Part shown: positions 16,074 to 23,120 of the stretch, piece after piece
Position numbering within the stretch: position 1 is the first letter of the stretch
Layout of the letters: every line of letters begins with the position of its first letter
Assembly: GCA_047974225.1 (NCBI GenBank)
Contig: JBKECD010000178.1
Location: forward strand, 1-25,453
DNA from: JBKEDC01 sp047974225
GTDB lineage: Bacteria > Bacteroidota > Bacteroidia > Bacteroidales > Prolixibacteraceae
DNA length: 25,453 nucleotides
Direction of reading: 5' to 3'
Translations under genes and position numbers: made by a program
Notes under the pieces: model-generated
Database searches by the model: none
What the model saw: the letters and a program-made list of their open reading frames with translations, nothing else
Told to the model about the DNA's origin: nothing

Positions 16074-17489
16074 ATGATGAATAGATTTTTAAAAACAGTA
16101 TATACCCTGCTGCTGACTGTTGTGGTTTTGTCGGCAAGTGCGCAAGATAAAAGATTTGCCACAATTAAAGGGCATTTTGTCGGTGAAGATGTAGCAAAAA
16201 AAGAAGTGCGCTTATTTAAAACAGTGCTAGGTGATAAGGTGGAAGTGGCTCGGACTGATGTGGCAGAAAATGGTGATTTCTCACTGATGTATCCCGTGGA
16301 AGAAGCAGGCTTTTTCTTGATTAATGTGAATGAAAAACCTTCTGGAAAGCGGGTACTACAAGAGCATGACCTCAAACGCTTCTACTTTGAGGGTGGCGTA
16401 GAGGTCGATATCAACCTGAGAGTCGATGGCTATGAGCTTGTGAAAACTAATTCGGAAAAAAACCGACTGCTCAGCGAGTGGAATTGCATGATTGACACCG
16501 CCTATACGCATTCGCATGGTTTCATGTATGCCCGCACTACCTATCTAGATTATTTCCCGCTCTTGCCCGGCTATGTGAAGATGATGGAGGATTTCAAGGC
16601 TAATATCAATACCGGAGATGCCAATTTTGATGAGCTGATGAAGCTCCTTGTGGAAACCGATATGATTTGCTCGGCTATCCGCATGGTGCGGACACCGCGC
16701 ACGAAACACCCCACCGAAGCTGACTTTCCTGCCTATTACGATGAAATTATCAAAGAAAAATCGCCTACTTCGATTCGCTTGCTCGAATTGCCCTATGGGC
16801 TAGGATTCGTGGCTGACTATGTTTATATGACCATGAAGTTTAAAGACAAACCCAAAGAGATTACTGAAAACATCTTGCTTTCGATGGAGGAAATAGCCAA
16901 CGACCAATTGAAAGCCTATTATGTCTTGGGTCAATTGAGTGGCATCAAGACTTATGACGAAACTTATCTTCGTTTTAAAGAAAAGGTAGAGCCTTATTTC
17001 ACTACCGACTATCTGAAAGAACAATTAAATCAATTTGAAATCTCTATCCGAACCTTCTCAAAGGGTTCTCCTGCCTATGATTTCAAAGGGGTGGACGTGA
17101 ATGGCAAAGAGCATCGCTTGTCGGATTATAAAGGCACTGTGGTCTATGTGGATGTGTGGGCGACTTGGTGTGGTCCTTGCAAGGCAGAAATTCCTAAATT
17201 GAAAGCCTTGGAAGAAAAAATGCATGGCGAGCCAATTACTTTCCTAAGCATTTCGATTGACAAGGTGAAAGACCAAAAGAAATGGGCGAGCTTTGTGAAA
17301 GCAAATGACCTCAAAGGGGTGCAGTTGATGGCAGACAAAGCTTTTGATTCTGACTTGGTGAAAGCCTATGGCATCACGGGTATTCCTCGCTTCATGATCT
17401 TTGATAAAGAAGGCAAGGTTGTTACCATTGATGCGCCTCGTCCTTCACACGGTATGACAGAAAATTTCCTAAGAAATCTCGCTAAGTAA
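16074..17489 (+). CDS. TlpA-family thioredoxin-fold protein (second copy)
   Basis: This 471-aa paralogue of the preceding gene has the same architecture: a signal peptide ending SASAQ, an N-terminal DUF4369-like beta domain (about 25-115, ATIKGHFVGEDV), and a helical middle. The C-terminal thioredoxin domain has W365-CGPC (Cys366, Cys369) and the cis-Pro region GIPRFMIFDKEG. Protein identity outside the active-site block looks modest, so the duplication is old. However, 29 nucleotides around the CGPC codons are identical between the two genes. The stop overlaps the next ATG (TAATG, 1-base overlap), which suggests coupled translation with the protease gene. Like the first copy, it probably acts in the periplasm as a thiol-disulfide reductase with an unknown client. 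Confidence 0.92.
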   Translation: MMNRFLKTVYTLLLTVVVLSASAQDKRFATIKGHFVGEDVAKKEVRLFKTVLGDKVEVARTDVAENGDFSLMYPVEEAGFFLINVNEKPSGKRVLQEHDLKRFYFEGGVEVDINLRVDGYELVKTNSEKNRLLSEWNCMIDTAYTHSHGFMYARTTYLDYFPLLPGYVKMMEDFKANINTGDANFDELMKLLVETDMICSAIRMVRTPRTKHPTEADFPAYYDEIIKEKSPTSIRLLELPYGLGFVADYVYMTMKFKDKPKEITENILLSMEEIANDQLKAYYVLGQLSGIKTYDETYLRFKEKVEPYFTTDYLKEQLNQFEISIRTFSKGSPAYDFKGVDVNGKEHRLSDYKGTVVYVDVWATWCGPCKAEIPKLKALEEKMHGEPITFLSISIDKVKDQKKWASFVKANDLKGVQLMADKAFDSDLVKAYGITGIPRFMIFDKEGKVVTIDAPRPSHGMTENFLRNLAK

Positions 17490-18985
17490 TGCAAAGAAAA
17501 CCAATATTACCTCTTCTAATCCTTGCGCTGGCTTGTCTTTCATTTTCTAACCCTGACGTGAAGACCGCCAGCGAACAGACCATGCAGCAATATCGAAGTT
17601 GCTTGGTGAATGCCAATAAAAAACTAGTCAAAGAGATTACCAGCCCGTCTTTTCGGGCTGGTATCTATCAGCAGCCGCATGCGGCCGACATGTTTCGCTC
17701 CTTTATTGATTTTGTGCAAATGCCCGACTCGATGTATTGGGGCGACTTGCAACAAGAAGATGGGGAGTCTTTCCGCATGGTAAACTATGTGTTTGGCGAA
17801 AAAGAAATGAGCTCGAAGGTGTATTTTGCCCCTGATGGCAAGTTGCTCTTTTCGGATTGGATCGACCAGCGAGGAATGGGAATGAATCGCAAGCAAGAGT
17901 CGCACTTTGTGGCTGCTGTGCCTTTCTATTTGGATGGAAGCAAGATTATCATCCCTGCCACACTTAATAAAAGTGCCCGACCACTTCGCATGCTTTTCGA
18001 CACGGGTGCCGATGGCATGGCACTAGTGAAAAGCTTGCAAGAAGATTGCGAGGTGAAAATCACCAAATCGCACACCGCCAATGTGCCGGGAGGGCAGATG
18101 CAAGTCAATATGTCGGAGGGCAACACCCTTGTGCTCGACTCGTTGGAAATCCCCAATCAAAACTTGGTGCTTTTTGAAAACATCGGCGAGGGAATTGATG
18201 GCATCATTGGAGGCTCTAATTTATTCCGAAACTTTATCACGGAGGTGGATTTTGAAAATCACCTCATTAAATTGTATCGCATAGGCGATTTTGAAGCTCC
18301 AAGCGAATATCAAGCGACACCGATGAGCTATGCGAGTGGAGTGCCTACGGTGCCCCTACACATGCATAAGGATGGGAAGCATTTTGAATGCGATTTTATC
18401 TTCGATACAGGGGCGGGCTATTCCGCCATCCTCTTTGGCAGTGGCATGAAGCAATTGGAAAATGATAGTATCTATAAGACGATTACGCCTCAGTATGCGT
18501 CTTTTAATAAATCATTGGGCGGAAGTGCGAAAATATATATTGGGCAGACCGATAGCTTGGTGTTTGCCAATATGAACTTCCCTAATGCCAGTCTAGCCAT
18601 GGAGCCCTACAACCCCAACAATCACGCTCGACACGAAGTGTTGGGTTCTATCGGAATCAAATCCCTCAGTCGGATGAATTGGATTGTCGATTTAGTGTCC
18701 TATCAGATATATACCACCCCGAACAGCTATACCACGCTGCCGATGGATTTTATTTTTGAAGGCTATCTGTTGGGCTATGAGGGAAAACAGCTTAAGGTGC
18801 TGCGCCCAGTGAGCAAAGAGACCAATGAAAACTTGAAAGTGGGCGATGAAATCTTGAAGCTAGGAAAATATAAAGCTGAAGAACTAGATGATGCCAAGCT
18901 CACCAAGTCGCTAGCAACGAAAAAACTAAAGCTCAAAGTCCTGAAACCAGAGGGCGAAGAGGCAACGGTGCTAATTGAGAATTGA
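17489..18985 (+). CDS. Retropepsin-like aspartic protease with two aspartyl lobes and a C-terminal PDZ domain
   Basis: This 498-aa exported protein has an N-terminal hydrophobic signal (PLLILALACLSF). The Cys lacks a canonical lipobox, so either signal peptidase I or II is possible. Two aspartyl motifs are seen: D171-T-G-A-D-G after LRMLF, and D306-T-G-A-G-Y after DFIF. Each is followed by the downstream hydrophobic-Gly segment (GIIGGSNLF and VLGSIGIKSL) expected for a complete lobe. A single chain with both lobes could form a pseudo-dimeric active site. The C-terminal about 75 residues (GYLLGYEGKQLKVLRPVS, then LKVGDEILKLG) form a PDZ-like domain, probably for substrate or peptide-terminus binding. 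It overlaps the stop of the second TlpA gene by one base, so the three genes form a unit that may handle misfolded or disulfide-bonded periplasmic proteins; that role is an inference. Confidence 0.88.
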   Translation: MQRKPILPLLILALACLSFSNPDVKTASEQTMQQYRSCLVNANKKLVKEITSPSFRAGIYQQPHAADMFRSFIDFVQMPDSMYWGDLQQEDGESFRMVNYVFGEKEMSSKVYFAPDGKLLFSDWIDQRGMGMNRKQESHFVAAVPFYLDGSKIIIPATLNKSARPLRMLFDTGADGMALVKSLQEDCEVKITKSHTANVPGGQMQVNMSEGNTLVLDSLEIPNQNLVLFENIGEGIDGIIGGSNLFRNFITEVDFENHLIKLYRIGDFEAPSEYQATPMSYASGVPTVPLHMHKDGKHFECDFIFDTGAGYSAILFGSGMKQLENDSIYKTITPQYASFNKSLGGSAKIYIGQTDSLVFANMNFPNASLAMEPYNPNNHARHEVLGSIGIKSLSRMNWIVDLVSYQIYTTPNSYTTLPMDFIFEGYLLGYEGKQLKVLRPVSKETNENLKVGDEILKLGKYKAEELDDAKLTKSLATKKLKLKVLKPEGEEATVLIEN

Positions 18986-18998
18986 GAATTGAGAATTG
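18974..18998. repeat. Short tandem repeat, 7-bp unit ATTGAGA (about 3.6 copies)
   Basis: Three full copies of ATTGAGA and a partial fourth cover the last codons and the stop of the protease gene. The first in-frame TGA falls inside the second unit, so gain or loss of downstream units would not change the protein. It abuts the 55-bp repeat pair that follows. Confidence 0.85.
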
Positions 18999-19125
18999 CA
19001 GCCCCATAGGGGCGACATCTTTGTAGCCCCGGGTTTCAACCCGGGGTGGTGAAAAGGGAAAAGGCAAATTTGCAGCCCCATAGGGGCGACATCTTTGTAG
19101 CCCTGGGTTTCAACCCGGGGTGGTG
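18997..19125. repeat. Pair of 55-bp palindromic direct repeats
   Basis: Two copies, 18997-19051 and 19071-19125, have one mismatch and 19 bases between them. Each contains a small GCCCC-ATA-GGGGC hairpin, a constant CGACATCTTTGTAG segment, then a CCCCGGGTT-TC-AACCCGGGG hairpin (stem at 19027-19046 in copy A). No T-run follows, so they are not ordinary intrinsic terminators. They resemble extragenic palindromic elements of Bacteroidota. Confidence 0.92.
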
Positions 19126-19405
19126 GCGAAACGTTGCTTTTTGCTTTTGTTATGACAACAAATATTTATGGATTAGGGCGAATAAAAGCAGAAAACCATT
19201 GAGTATATGTTATAAAACAACTGTTTTCTTGCCGTTTTGTTTGTTTTATTGCGGAAAACATATATTTTTACGCAATAATTAATTCTGCAATTGCAATTAA
19301 TAGATGCATTTGTTAGGCTTCGGAGAATGGGGCAGAACGGATAAGGAAGAAAAAGAATAGACGAAATTAAATAACTTTAGTAACTAATATTTAAAAGAGA
19401 GAATT
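19126..19405 (+). promoter_or_regulatory. Intergenic region with probable promoter for the 19406 lipoprotein
   Basis: This AT-rich 280-bp stretch has no gene. TTTG at 19236-19239, a 21-base spacer and TATATTTT at 19261-19268 approximate the Bacteroidota sigma pattern TTTG-N19-21-TAnnTTTG with one mismatch. This would give a leader of about 130 bases. A second -7-like TAACTTTA lies near 19372 without a matching -33. An A/G-rich AAAGAGAG precedes the ATG at 19406. Confidence 0.4.
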
Positions 19406-21061
19406 ATGAAACAAATTCAATTGAAAACAAAATTGAAAACTTTGGCAATGGCTGCATTGGCAGTCTTTGCAGTGAGCTGTGAGGATGAAGAAACACCTCC
19501 ACCAGAACCAACCTTCCCAGTGGCTGAAGAAATGAGTGCAACTCAACCGGGGGACACCGACACCCTTCGTTTCGATGCTAACTATGCATGGTCGCTTGAA
19601 ACCGACAAAGCATGGTGTCAGTTTGTGGCTACCGAAGCACAAACAATCGACGGCGAAGTGGGTGCACACGAAGTGGTGTTGCAAATCACTGAAGATGGTT
19701 GGGCATTTGGTGTGGATGATGAGGCGATTATCAAAATGACCATGAACGAAATCACGAAAACGGTAGCTACTGTTGTGCGTGGCGAAAAAGCTTATGTGAT
19801 TACTGTAACTGGTGTAGATGCAGACGAAAACGAAATCGTTTATGACGCTGAAAACCCAATTACTTTCGTGTATAACACCACAACAGCGAGAGTGTCTGCA
19901 ACAGTGCCGATTACTATCACAGGAAACTTCGCCTGGACTCTTGAAGCTGTAGATGCTGAAGGTAATGATATCATCGGACTCAATGATTATTCTCAGCTAA
20001 ACGAATACGGTATGATTGCTCAGATTGCTGACACTTGCAAAGAAGGAACTGTTGATACACCTAAATCCTTTGCCTTAGGCTTCTACGGAATGTGTTCTAG
20101 ATCTGGTGTGAAAGAAGGAAAGTTGGTATTTAAAAATGCCGTGGGTGTGAAAAAGGCTGAAGTGCCTATTTACTATGGTGGATATCCTAAAGATTATGTG
20201 AATTTCACTTCTTCTCCAACAGAGTTGGCAAATACCTGCAAAAACGACTTCTGGTTTGGTGCTAAAGGCGACACTTATTGGTATCTTAAAGATGATGCGC
20301 AAAAAGGCTTTACTGCTGCTGAAAGCTTTTCTAGCCTGACAGCTAGGGTGCATGACGACGAATCTACGCATCTCTGTGTTTTTGTGGCTGATGCTGATGG
20401 CAAGCTTTCCGTGGCGGAAAGTGGTGCTTGGCTTTCGGCTTCTTTGAGTGGTGACACGGAGAGCTACTCTACTGTAACCGTTTCGGCTACTGAAAATACA
20501 GAAGTGGAAGTTGATCGTAGTGGGGTTGTAGTGGTGGTTTCAAATACTGTTTATGAAGCCCTTTCTTCTAACTTTGCCAATATGCTTGAAAGTGGTGCAA
20601 TTAAAGAAGATTATGAGCAATACATCGCATTAGGTATTACTCAAAAAGGTGCTGATCCTGTTGTTGAAAATGTTGGCTTTACGGTTACTGATGATGATGG
20701 TAATGAATACCTTGTAACAATTGTTGATAATGCTGATAGTGGTATCAATGGTACGAACCGCGTGGTGGAATGTTATTTAGGTACTGTGCCTCCTAAGGTT
20801 ACGATTACTGCTGACGCTGAATATGGTACATCATCAATGGTTAAGGTTACTTATCCTACTCTTTACCCTAAAGGTAATTGGGTAGGTGTTGGAGTATCTC
20901 CTAAATCAAATTCAAATTATGTTGTAATAACACCAGGTTCTGCTTTTAATGGACCTCTAGGTGTTACTTTTGGATGGTACACTAGAAGTGGTACTGATGC
21001 AGCATATGCTTCAGAAACAGTTTACTACACAATCATTTTGCATGCTTCAGACAGACCATGA
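19406..21061 (+). CDS. Surface lipoprotein with BACON-like repeats, function unknown
   Basis: This 551-aa lipoprotein has its lipobox at Cys25 (VFAVSC). The Cys is followed directly by EDEE, an acidic run matching the Bacteroidota lipoprotein export signal, so surface exposure is likely. The N-terminal half contains at least two BACON/Ig-like beta modules with a recurring aromatic-W-x-L pattern (YAWSLETDKAWCQF and FAWTLEAVDAEG). The middle (NDFWFGAKGDTYWYLKDD) and C-terminal third (FTVTDDDGNEYLVTIVD, PKVTITADAEYG) are also beta-rich. I do not recognise a catalytic motif. It is separated from the upstream genes by repeats and a likely promoter and has its own terminator, so it is probably monocistronic. 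Binding or adhesion is the simplest guess from the fold pattern. Confidence 0.85.
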   Translation: MKQIQLKTKLKTLAMAALAVFAVSCEDEETPPPEPTFPVAEEMSATQPGDTDTLRFDANYAWSLETDKAWCQFVATEAQTIDGEVGAHEVVLQITEDGWAFGVDDEAIIKMTMNEITKTVATVVRGEKAYVITVTGVDADENEIVYDAENPITFVYNTTTARVSATVPITITGNFAWTLEAVDAEGNDIIGLNDYSQLNEYGMIAQIADTCKEGTVDTPKSFALGFYGMCSRSGVKEGKLVFKNAVGVKKAEVPIYYGGYPKDYVNFTSSPTELANTCKNDFWFGAKGDTYWYLKDDAQKGFTAAESFSSLTARVHDDESTHLCVFVADADGKLSVAESGAWLSASLSGDTESYSTVTVSATENTEVEVDRSGVVVVVSNTVYEALSSNFANMLESGAIKEDYEQYIALGITQKGADPVVENVGFTVTDDDGNEYLVTIVDNADSGINGTNRVVECYLGTVPPKVTITADAEYGTSSMVKVTYPTLYPKGNWVGVGVSPKSNSNYVVITPGSAFNGPLGVTFGWYTRSGTDAAYASETVYYTIILHASDRP

Positions 21062-21089
21062 TTTGTCTAAAAGCAATTTATAAAAAGGG

Positions 21090-21114
21090 GCACGCCGTAA
21101 GGCGTGCTTTTTTT
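21090..21114 (+). terminator. Rho-independent terminator of the 19406 lipoprotein gene
   Basis: The perfect 7-bp stem GCACGCC (21090-21096) with GGCGTGC (21101-21107) has a GTAA tetraloop and a run of seven T. It starts 29 bases after the stop codon. Confidence 0.95.
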
Positions 21115-21140
21115 GTTTCTATGACACTGGGAAGATAGGT

Positions 21141-21186
21141 GCTTCGACTCCGCTCAGCAACCATGCTTCGACTCCGCTCAGCAACC
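21141..21186. repeat. Two direct copies of a 22-bp element (TTCGACTCCGCTCAGC core)
   Basis: Identical 22-bp copies lie at 21141-21162 and 21165-21186 with a 2-base spacer, just after the terminator. This core resembles an extragenic repeat common in Bacteroidota. No coding role is visible. Confidence 0.9.
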
Positions 21187-21246
21187 CTGTTTCTTCCTTT
21201 TTGTATTTTTTTCAATGGCAGAAGCCCCCAGTTGCTCAGATAAGAC

Positions 21247-21254
21247 TATCTTTG
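21247..21254 (+). promoter_or_regulatory. Possible -7 element (TATCTTTG) for the small lipoprotein
   Basis: TATCTTTG fits TAnnTTTG exactly and would place transcription start about 35 bases before the ATG at 21296. A matching TTTG -33 at the right spacing is not evident, so this is only suggestive. Confidence 0.35.
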
Positions 21255-21295
21255 CCAGACAGAATTATGATGTCATTTAAAATCAAAAAAGAGAT

Positions 21296-21658
21296 ATGAA
21301 AAAGTTATTCTTTCTGGTCATGATTGCCATTGCGGTGAGTTCATGTCAGACAAAAGGTATTGAATTGGAAATTAAAAACAACTGCTCGGGCGACATCAGT
21401 CAAGTGGTGTGCTACACGGTGAATAGTGGCGACACGGTTTTTAATCAAGAGCTGATTAAGGCAGGTGAGCTGGTTTCGGCAAAGATTAAGGGTGAAAAAG
21501 AGGAGGTGAATTTTAATTTCATCTTTGAGATTGTCCGCCCCAATGGTCGTCGCGACATGACCATCGAGTCGGTGGTGCTTTCCGAAGAACAGAAGTCAGC
21601 CAAGATTTTGTTCCACATCGAGGAACGAAACATCCAGACCGAAGTGTTGCAAAAGTAG
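21296..21658 (+). CDS. Small lipoprotein, function unknown
   Basis: This 120-aa protein has a clear lipoprotein signal (MKKLFFLVMIAIAVSSC, Cys17). The mature part has a beta-strand pattern (GIELEIKNNCSGDISQVVCY, then VNFNFIFEIVRPNG) that could be a small Ig- or C2-like sandwich. No known motif is recognised. The mature part has two further Cys close to each other that could form a disulfide. It stands alone between repeat-rich intergenic stretches; an AAAAAAGAGAT stretch precedes the ATG. Initial coding evidence is the signal peptide plus an uninterrupted frame. Confidence 0.75.
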   Translation: MKKLFFLVMIAIAVSSCQTKGIELEIKNNCSGDISQVVCYTVNSGDTVFNQELIKAGELVSAKIKGEKEEVNFNFIFEIVRPNGRRDMTIESVVLSEEQKSAKILFHIEERNIQTEVLQK

Positions 21659-21862
21659 AGCCCTCGTCTTAGCCCCGCTAGGGGAGATATCTTTGTGGCA
21701 AAAGCATATCGCCCCTAAATCCCATCCCTACCCATTCCCGCAGGCAACCCCCAACGCCCCAAAGGGCGTGTTGTAGAGCCGCATTGAATGCGGCTCAATG
21801 CATCCCTGAAACACAGGGCAGGGAAAACTTGTATGCTACAAAGATACCACCCCTAGCGGGGC
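21659..21862. repeat. Gene-free repeat mosaic bounded by a 30-bp imperfect inverted repeat
   Basis: The left arm at 21671-21700 (AGCCCCGCTAGGGG start) and the right arm at 21834-21863 are inverted copies matching at 27 of 30 positions. Between them lie TTGTAG plus a 9-bp hairpin (GAGCCGCAT-TGA-ATGCGGCTC, 21776-21796) and smaller hairpins (CGCCC-CAAA-GGGCG; CCCTG-AAACA-CAGGG). The arms belong to the same GATATCTTTGT family as the pair at 18997-19125. No ORF or transposase is present. Confidence 0.85.
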
Positions 21863-22049
21863 TATTGGTTTTCCAAATCAAGCGTAAAGTTAAACAAAAA
21901 TCCCCCGCAATGTGCATTGCAGGGGATTTTCTTTATTTACAGTAGTGAAGCTTACTTCAAACTTCTAAAATTGATCGCATGTGGTTATCAGTGAGTTGTG
22001 TTGTCGTGGTGCAAATGTGGAATCTGATTTGGATATGGAAAACATCGGT
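21863..22049. repeat. dnaK-3'-end repeat, copy 1
   Basis: Positions 21863-21959 match 24903-24997 (the end of dnaK and its downstream flank) apart from a 2-base indel and one substitution. Positions 21894-22049 match 22952-23107 at 153 of 156 positions. Copy 1 therefore shares one flank with the native dnaK end and the other flank with copy 2, and it contains the terminator palindrome. Confidence 0.93.
21897..21930. terminator. Bidirectional terminator palindrome, copy 1
   Basis: A 16-bp stem around a TG centre (AAAATCCCCC... to ...GGGGATTTT) has a single C-A mismatch. It is A-rich on one side and T-rich on the other, so it can terminate both strands. It could end transcription of the 21296 lipoprotein on plus and of the AlbA-type remnant on minus. 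Confidence 0.85.
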
Positions 22050-22103
22050 AATCTTGTCATTTTAGTTGTATGTGATCATCGTGTCCGAAAGTCCTATGTT
22101 CCT

Positions 22104-22142
22104 TTGCGCAATTAATGCGCAATTTGCGCAATTAATGCGCAA
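22104..22142. repeat. Tandem pair of palindromes TTGCGCA-ATTAA-TGCGCAA
   Basis: Two identical 19-bp palindromes (7-bp arms, 5-base loop) lie at 22104-22122 and 22124-22142, one base apart. The second overlaps the stop codon of the AlbA-type remnant (TAA on minus, 22132-22134). Confidence 0.9.
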
Positions 22143-22921
22143 TTAATTCATAGAAGCTACCAGCTCCATATCCCGAGTTTTTGAATAACTCAAACTTAGC
22201 TACAAGTTCTGTTAGTTCATCTGTTGCTGTTCGTCTAGATATTCCATTTATCTCCTGATACTCTTTATTTGTAATCTTTCCTCTTTCTTTCACATATAGA
22301 ACCGCCTTTATCTGTCTTGCATTAAGCTCAAGTTTCACCAATTGCTCTTCCGTTAGATTGTCTTTAAAGAGAGTTACCAAGAAACCGCCATCACGTTCCG
22401 ATAGTTCGGGTTCGGGAAGTCCTGCCTCTTTGCAAGTTTCAATAATCCGCACTGTTCCACGTCCCCAAGAGTCGATTAGTCCACCTTTGAAACAGATATC
22501 GGCAATCAATATCATCAAAGGAGGCTCTCGGTTCTGTCACTTCATCCCAAGTGAGCCCCGAACGTTTAAGAAGAAACTCATTGAGTGAATTTCCGGTCAG
22601 CTCGTGCATCACACTTCCGCTGCGATAATAATATCTTCCACGAAGCGATAGTGGCACAGAATAAGGATGCACTTTAATTTCGATATAATGCTTACCCTCA
22701 TCAAGCAGAAGATTGACTTCGGCAGTGATGCCTAAGTTGTTTTTGATTCGATTGGGCAAATCTTCCATGAGTCTTTTGTGGTCAGTCAAACCAACAACCT
22801 CTCCTGTGTCATCTTTGCCAATGTAAATTTGCCCGCCTTGCGCATTAGCAAAACCACATATCCATTTCAGATAGTCGTCGTGCCAAGAAGATTTGTATTC
22901 TATGTTTTGTTGTTCGGGCAT
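22132..22921 (-). pseudogene. AlbA_2/Schlafen-type ATP-binding protein gene, internally deleted and frame-disrupted
   Basis: The 5' part (ATG at 22921) encodes an AlbA_2 (divergent AAA_4/Schlafen-like) domain: NIEYKSSWHDDYLKWICGFA, NAQGGQIYIGKDD, YYRSGSVMHEL. The 3' part, in another frame from about 22518 down to 22132, encodes the conserved tail of the same family: IADICFKGGLIDSWGRGT, then CKEAGLPEPE and a winged-helix-like end (ISRRTATDELTELVAKF). The middle region with the GHKL/HATPase_4 segment is missing, and the join at about 22501-22520 puts the two ends out of frame. Intact relatives run to roughly 470-550 aa, while only about 263 codons remain here. The upstream piece alone would give about 161 aa ending WNSADY. 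It lies between repeat copies 1 and 2. Confidence 0.85.
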
Positions 22922-22951
22922 AATTTTCAGTTTCAATCCAATGGCAAAGAT

Positions 22952-23107
22952 ACAAAAATCCCCCGCAATGTGCATTGCAGGGGATTTTCTTTATTTACAG
23001 TAGTGAAGCTTACTTCAAACTTCTAAAATTGATCGCATGTGGTTATCAGTGAGTTGTGTTGTCGTGGTGCAAATATGGTATCTGATTTGGATATAGAAAA
23101 CATCGGT
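22952..23107. repeat. dnaK-3'-end repeat, copy 2
   Basis: This 156-bp direct repeat of 21894-22049 has three mismatches. It lies between the Bro-N/Fic gene and the AlbA-type remnant. Read on the minus strand it contains a short in-frame tail (MRSILEV, stop) whose last bases TGAAGTAAGC coincide with the end of dnaK. Confidence 0.95.
22955..22988. terminator. Bidirectional terminator palindrome, copy 2
   Basis: This has the same 34-bp palindrome as copy 1, including its single C-A mismatch. It lies downstream of the Bro-N/Fic gene on minus and probably ends that transcript. Confidence 0.85.
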
Positions 23108-23120
23108 TATATGATCGTTT

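Noticed and set aside
19027..19046. Intrinsic terminator for the protease unit
   Set aside because: The CCCCGGGTT hairpin is strong but has no following T-run, and it recurs as a dispersed repeat.
19046..19282. 78-aa plus-strand ORF after the protease gene
   Set aside because: It starts within the 55-bp repeat pair and runs across the promoter region; composition and context are non-coding.
21671..21863. Complete insertion sequence
   Set aside because: Inverted arms are present, but there is no transposase ORF and no clear target-site duplication.
22132..22921. Programmed frameshift joining the two AlbA-type ORFs
   Set aside because: No slippery sequence is evident and the central ATPase segment is absent, so frameshifting would not restore a normal protein.
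22439..22975. Stand-alone 178-aa protein with an AlbA_2 domain
   Set aside because: The first 18 codons precede the natural ATG at 22921 and overlap the repeat, and the C-terminal about 20 residues are out-of-frame sequence of the family's conserved tail. A deletion-damaged gene explains it better.
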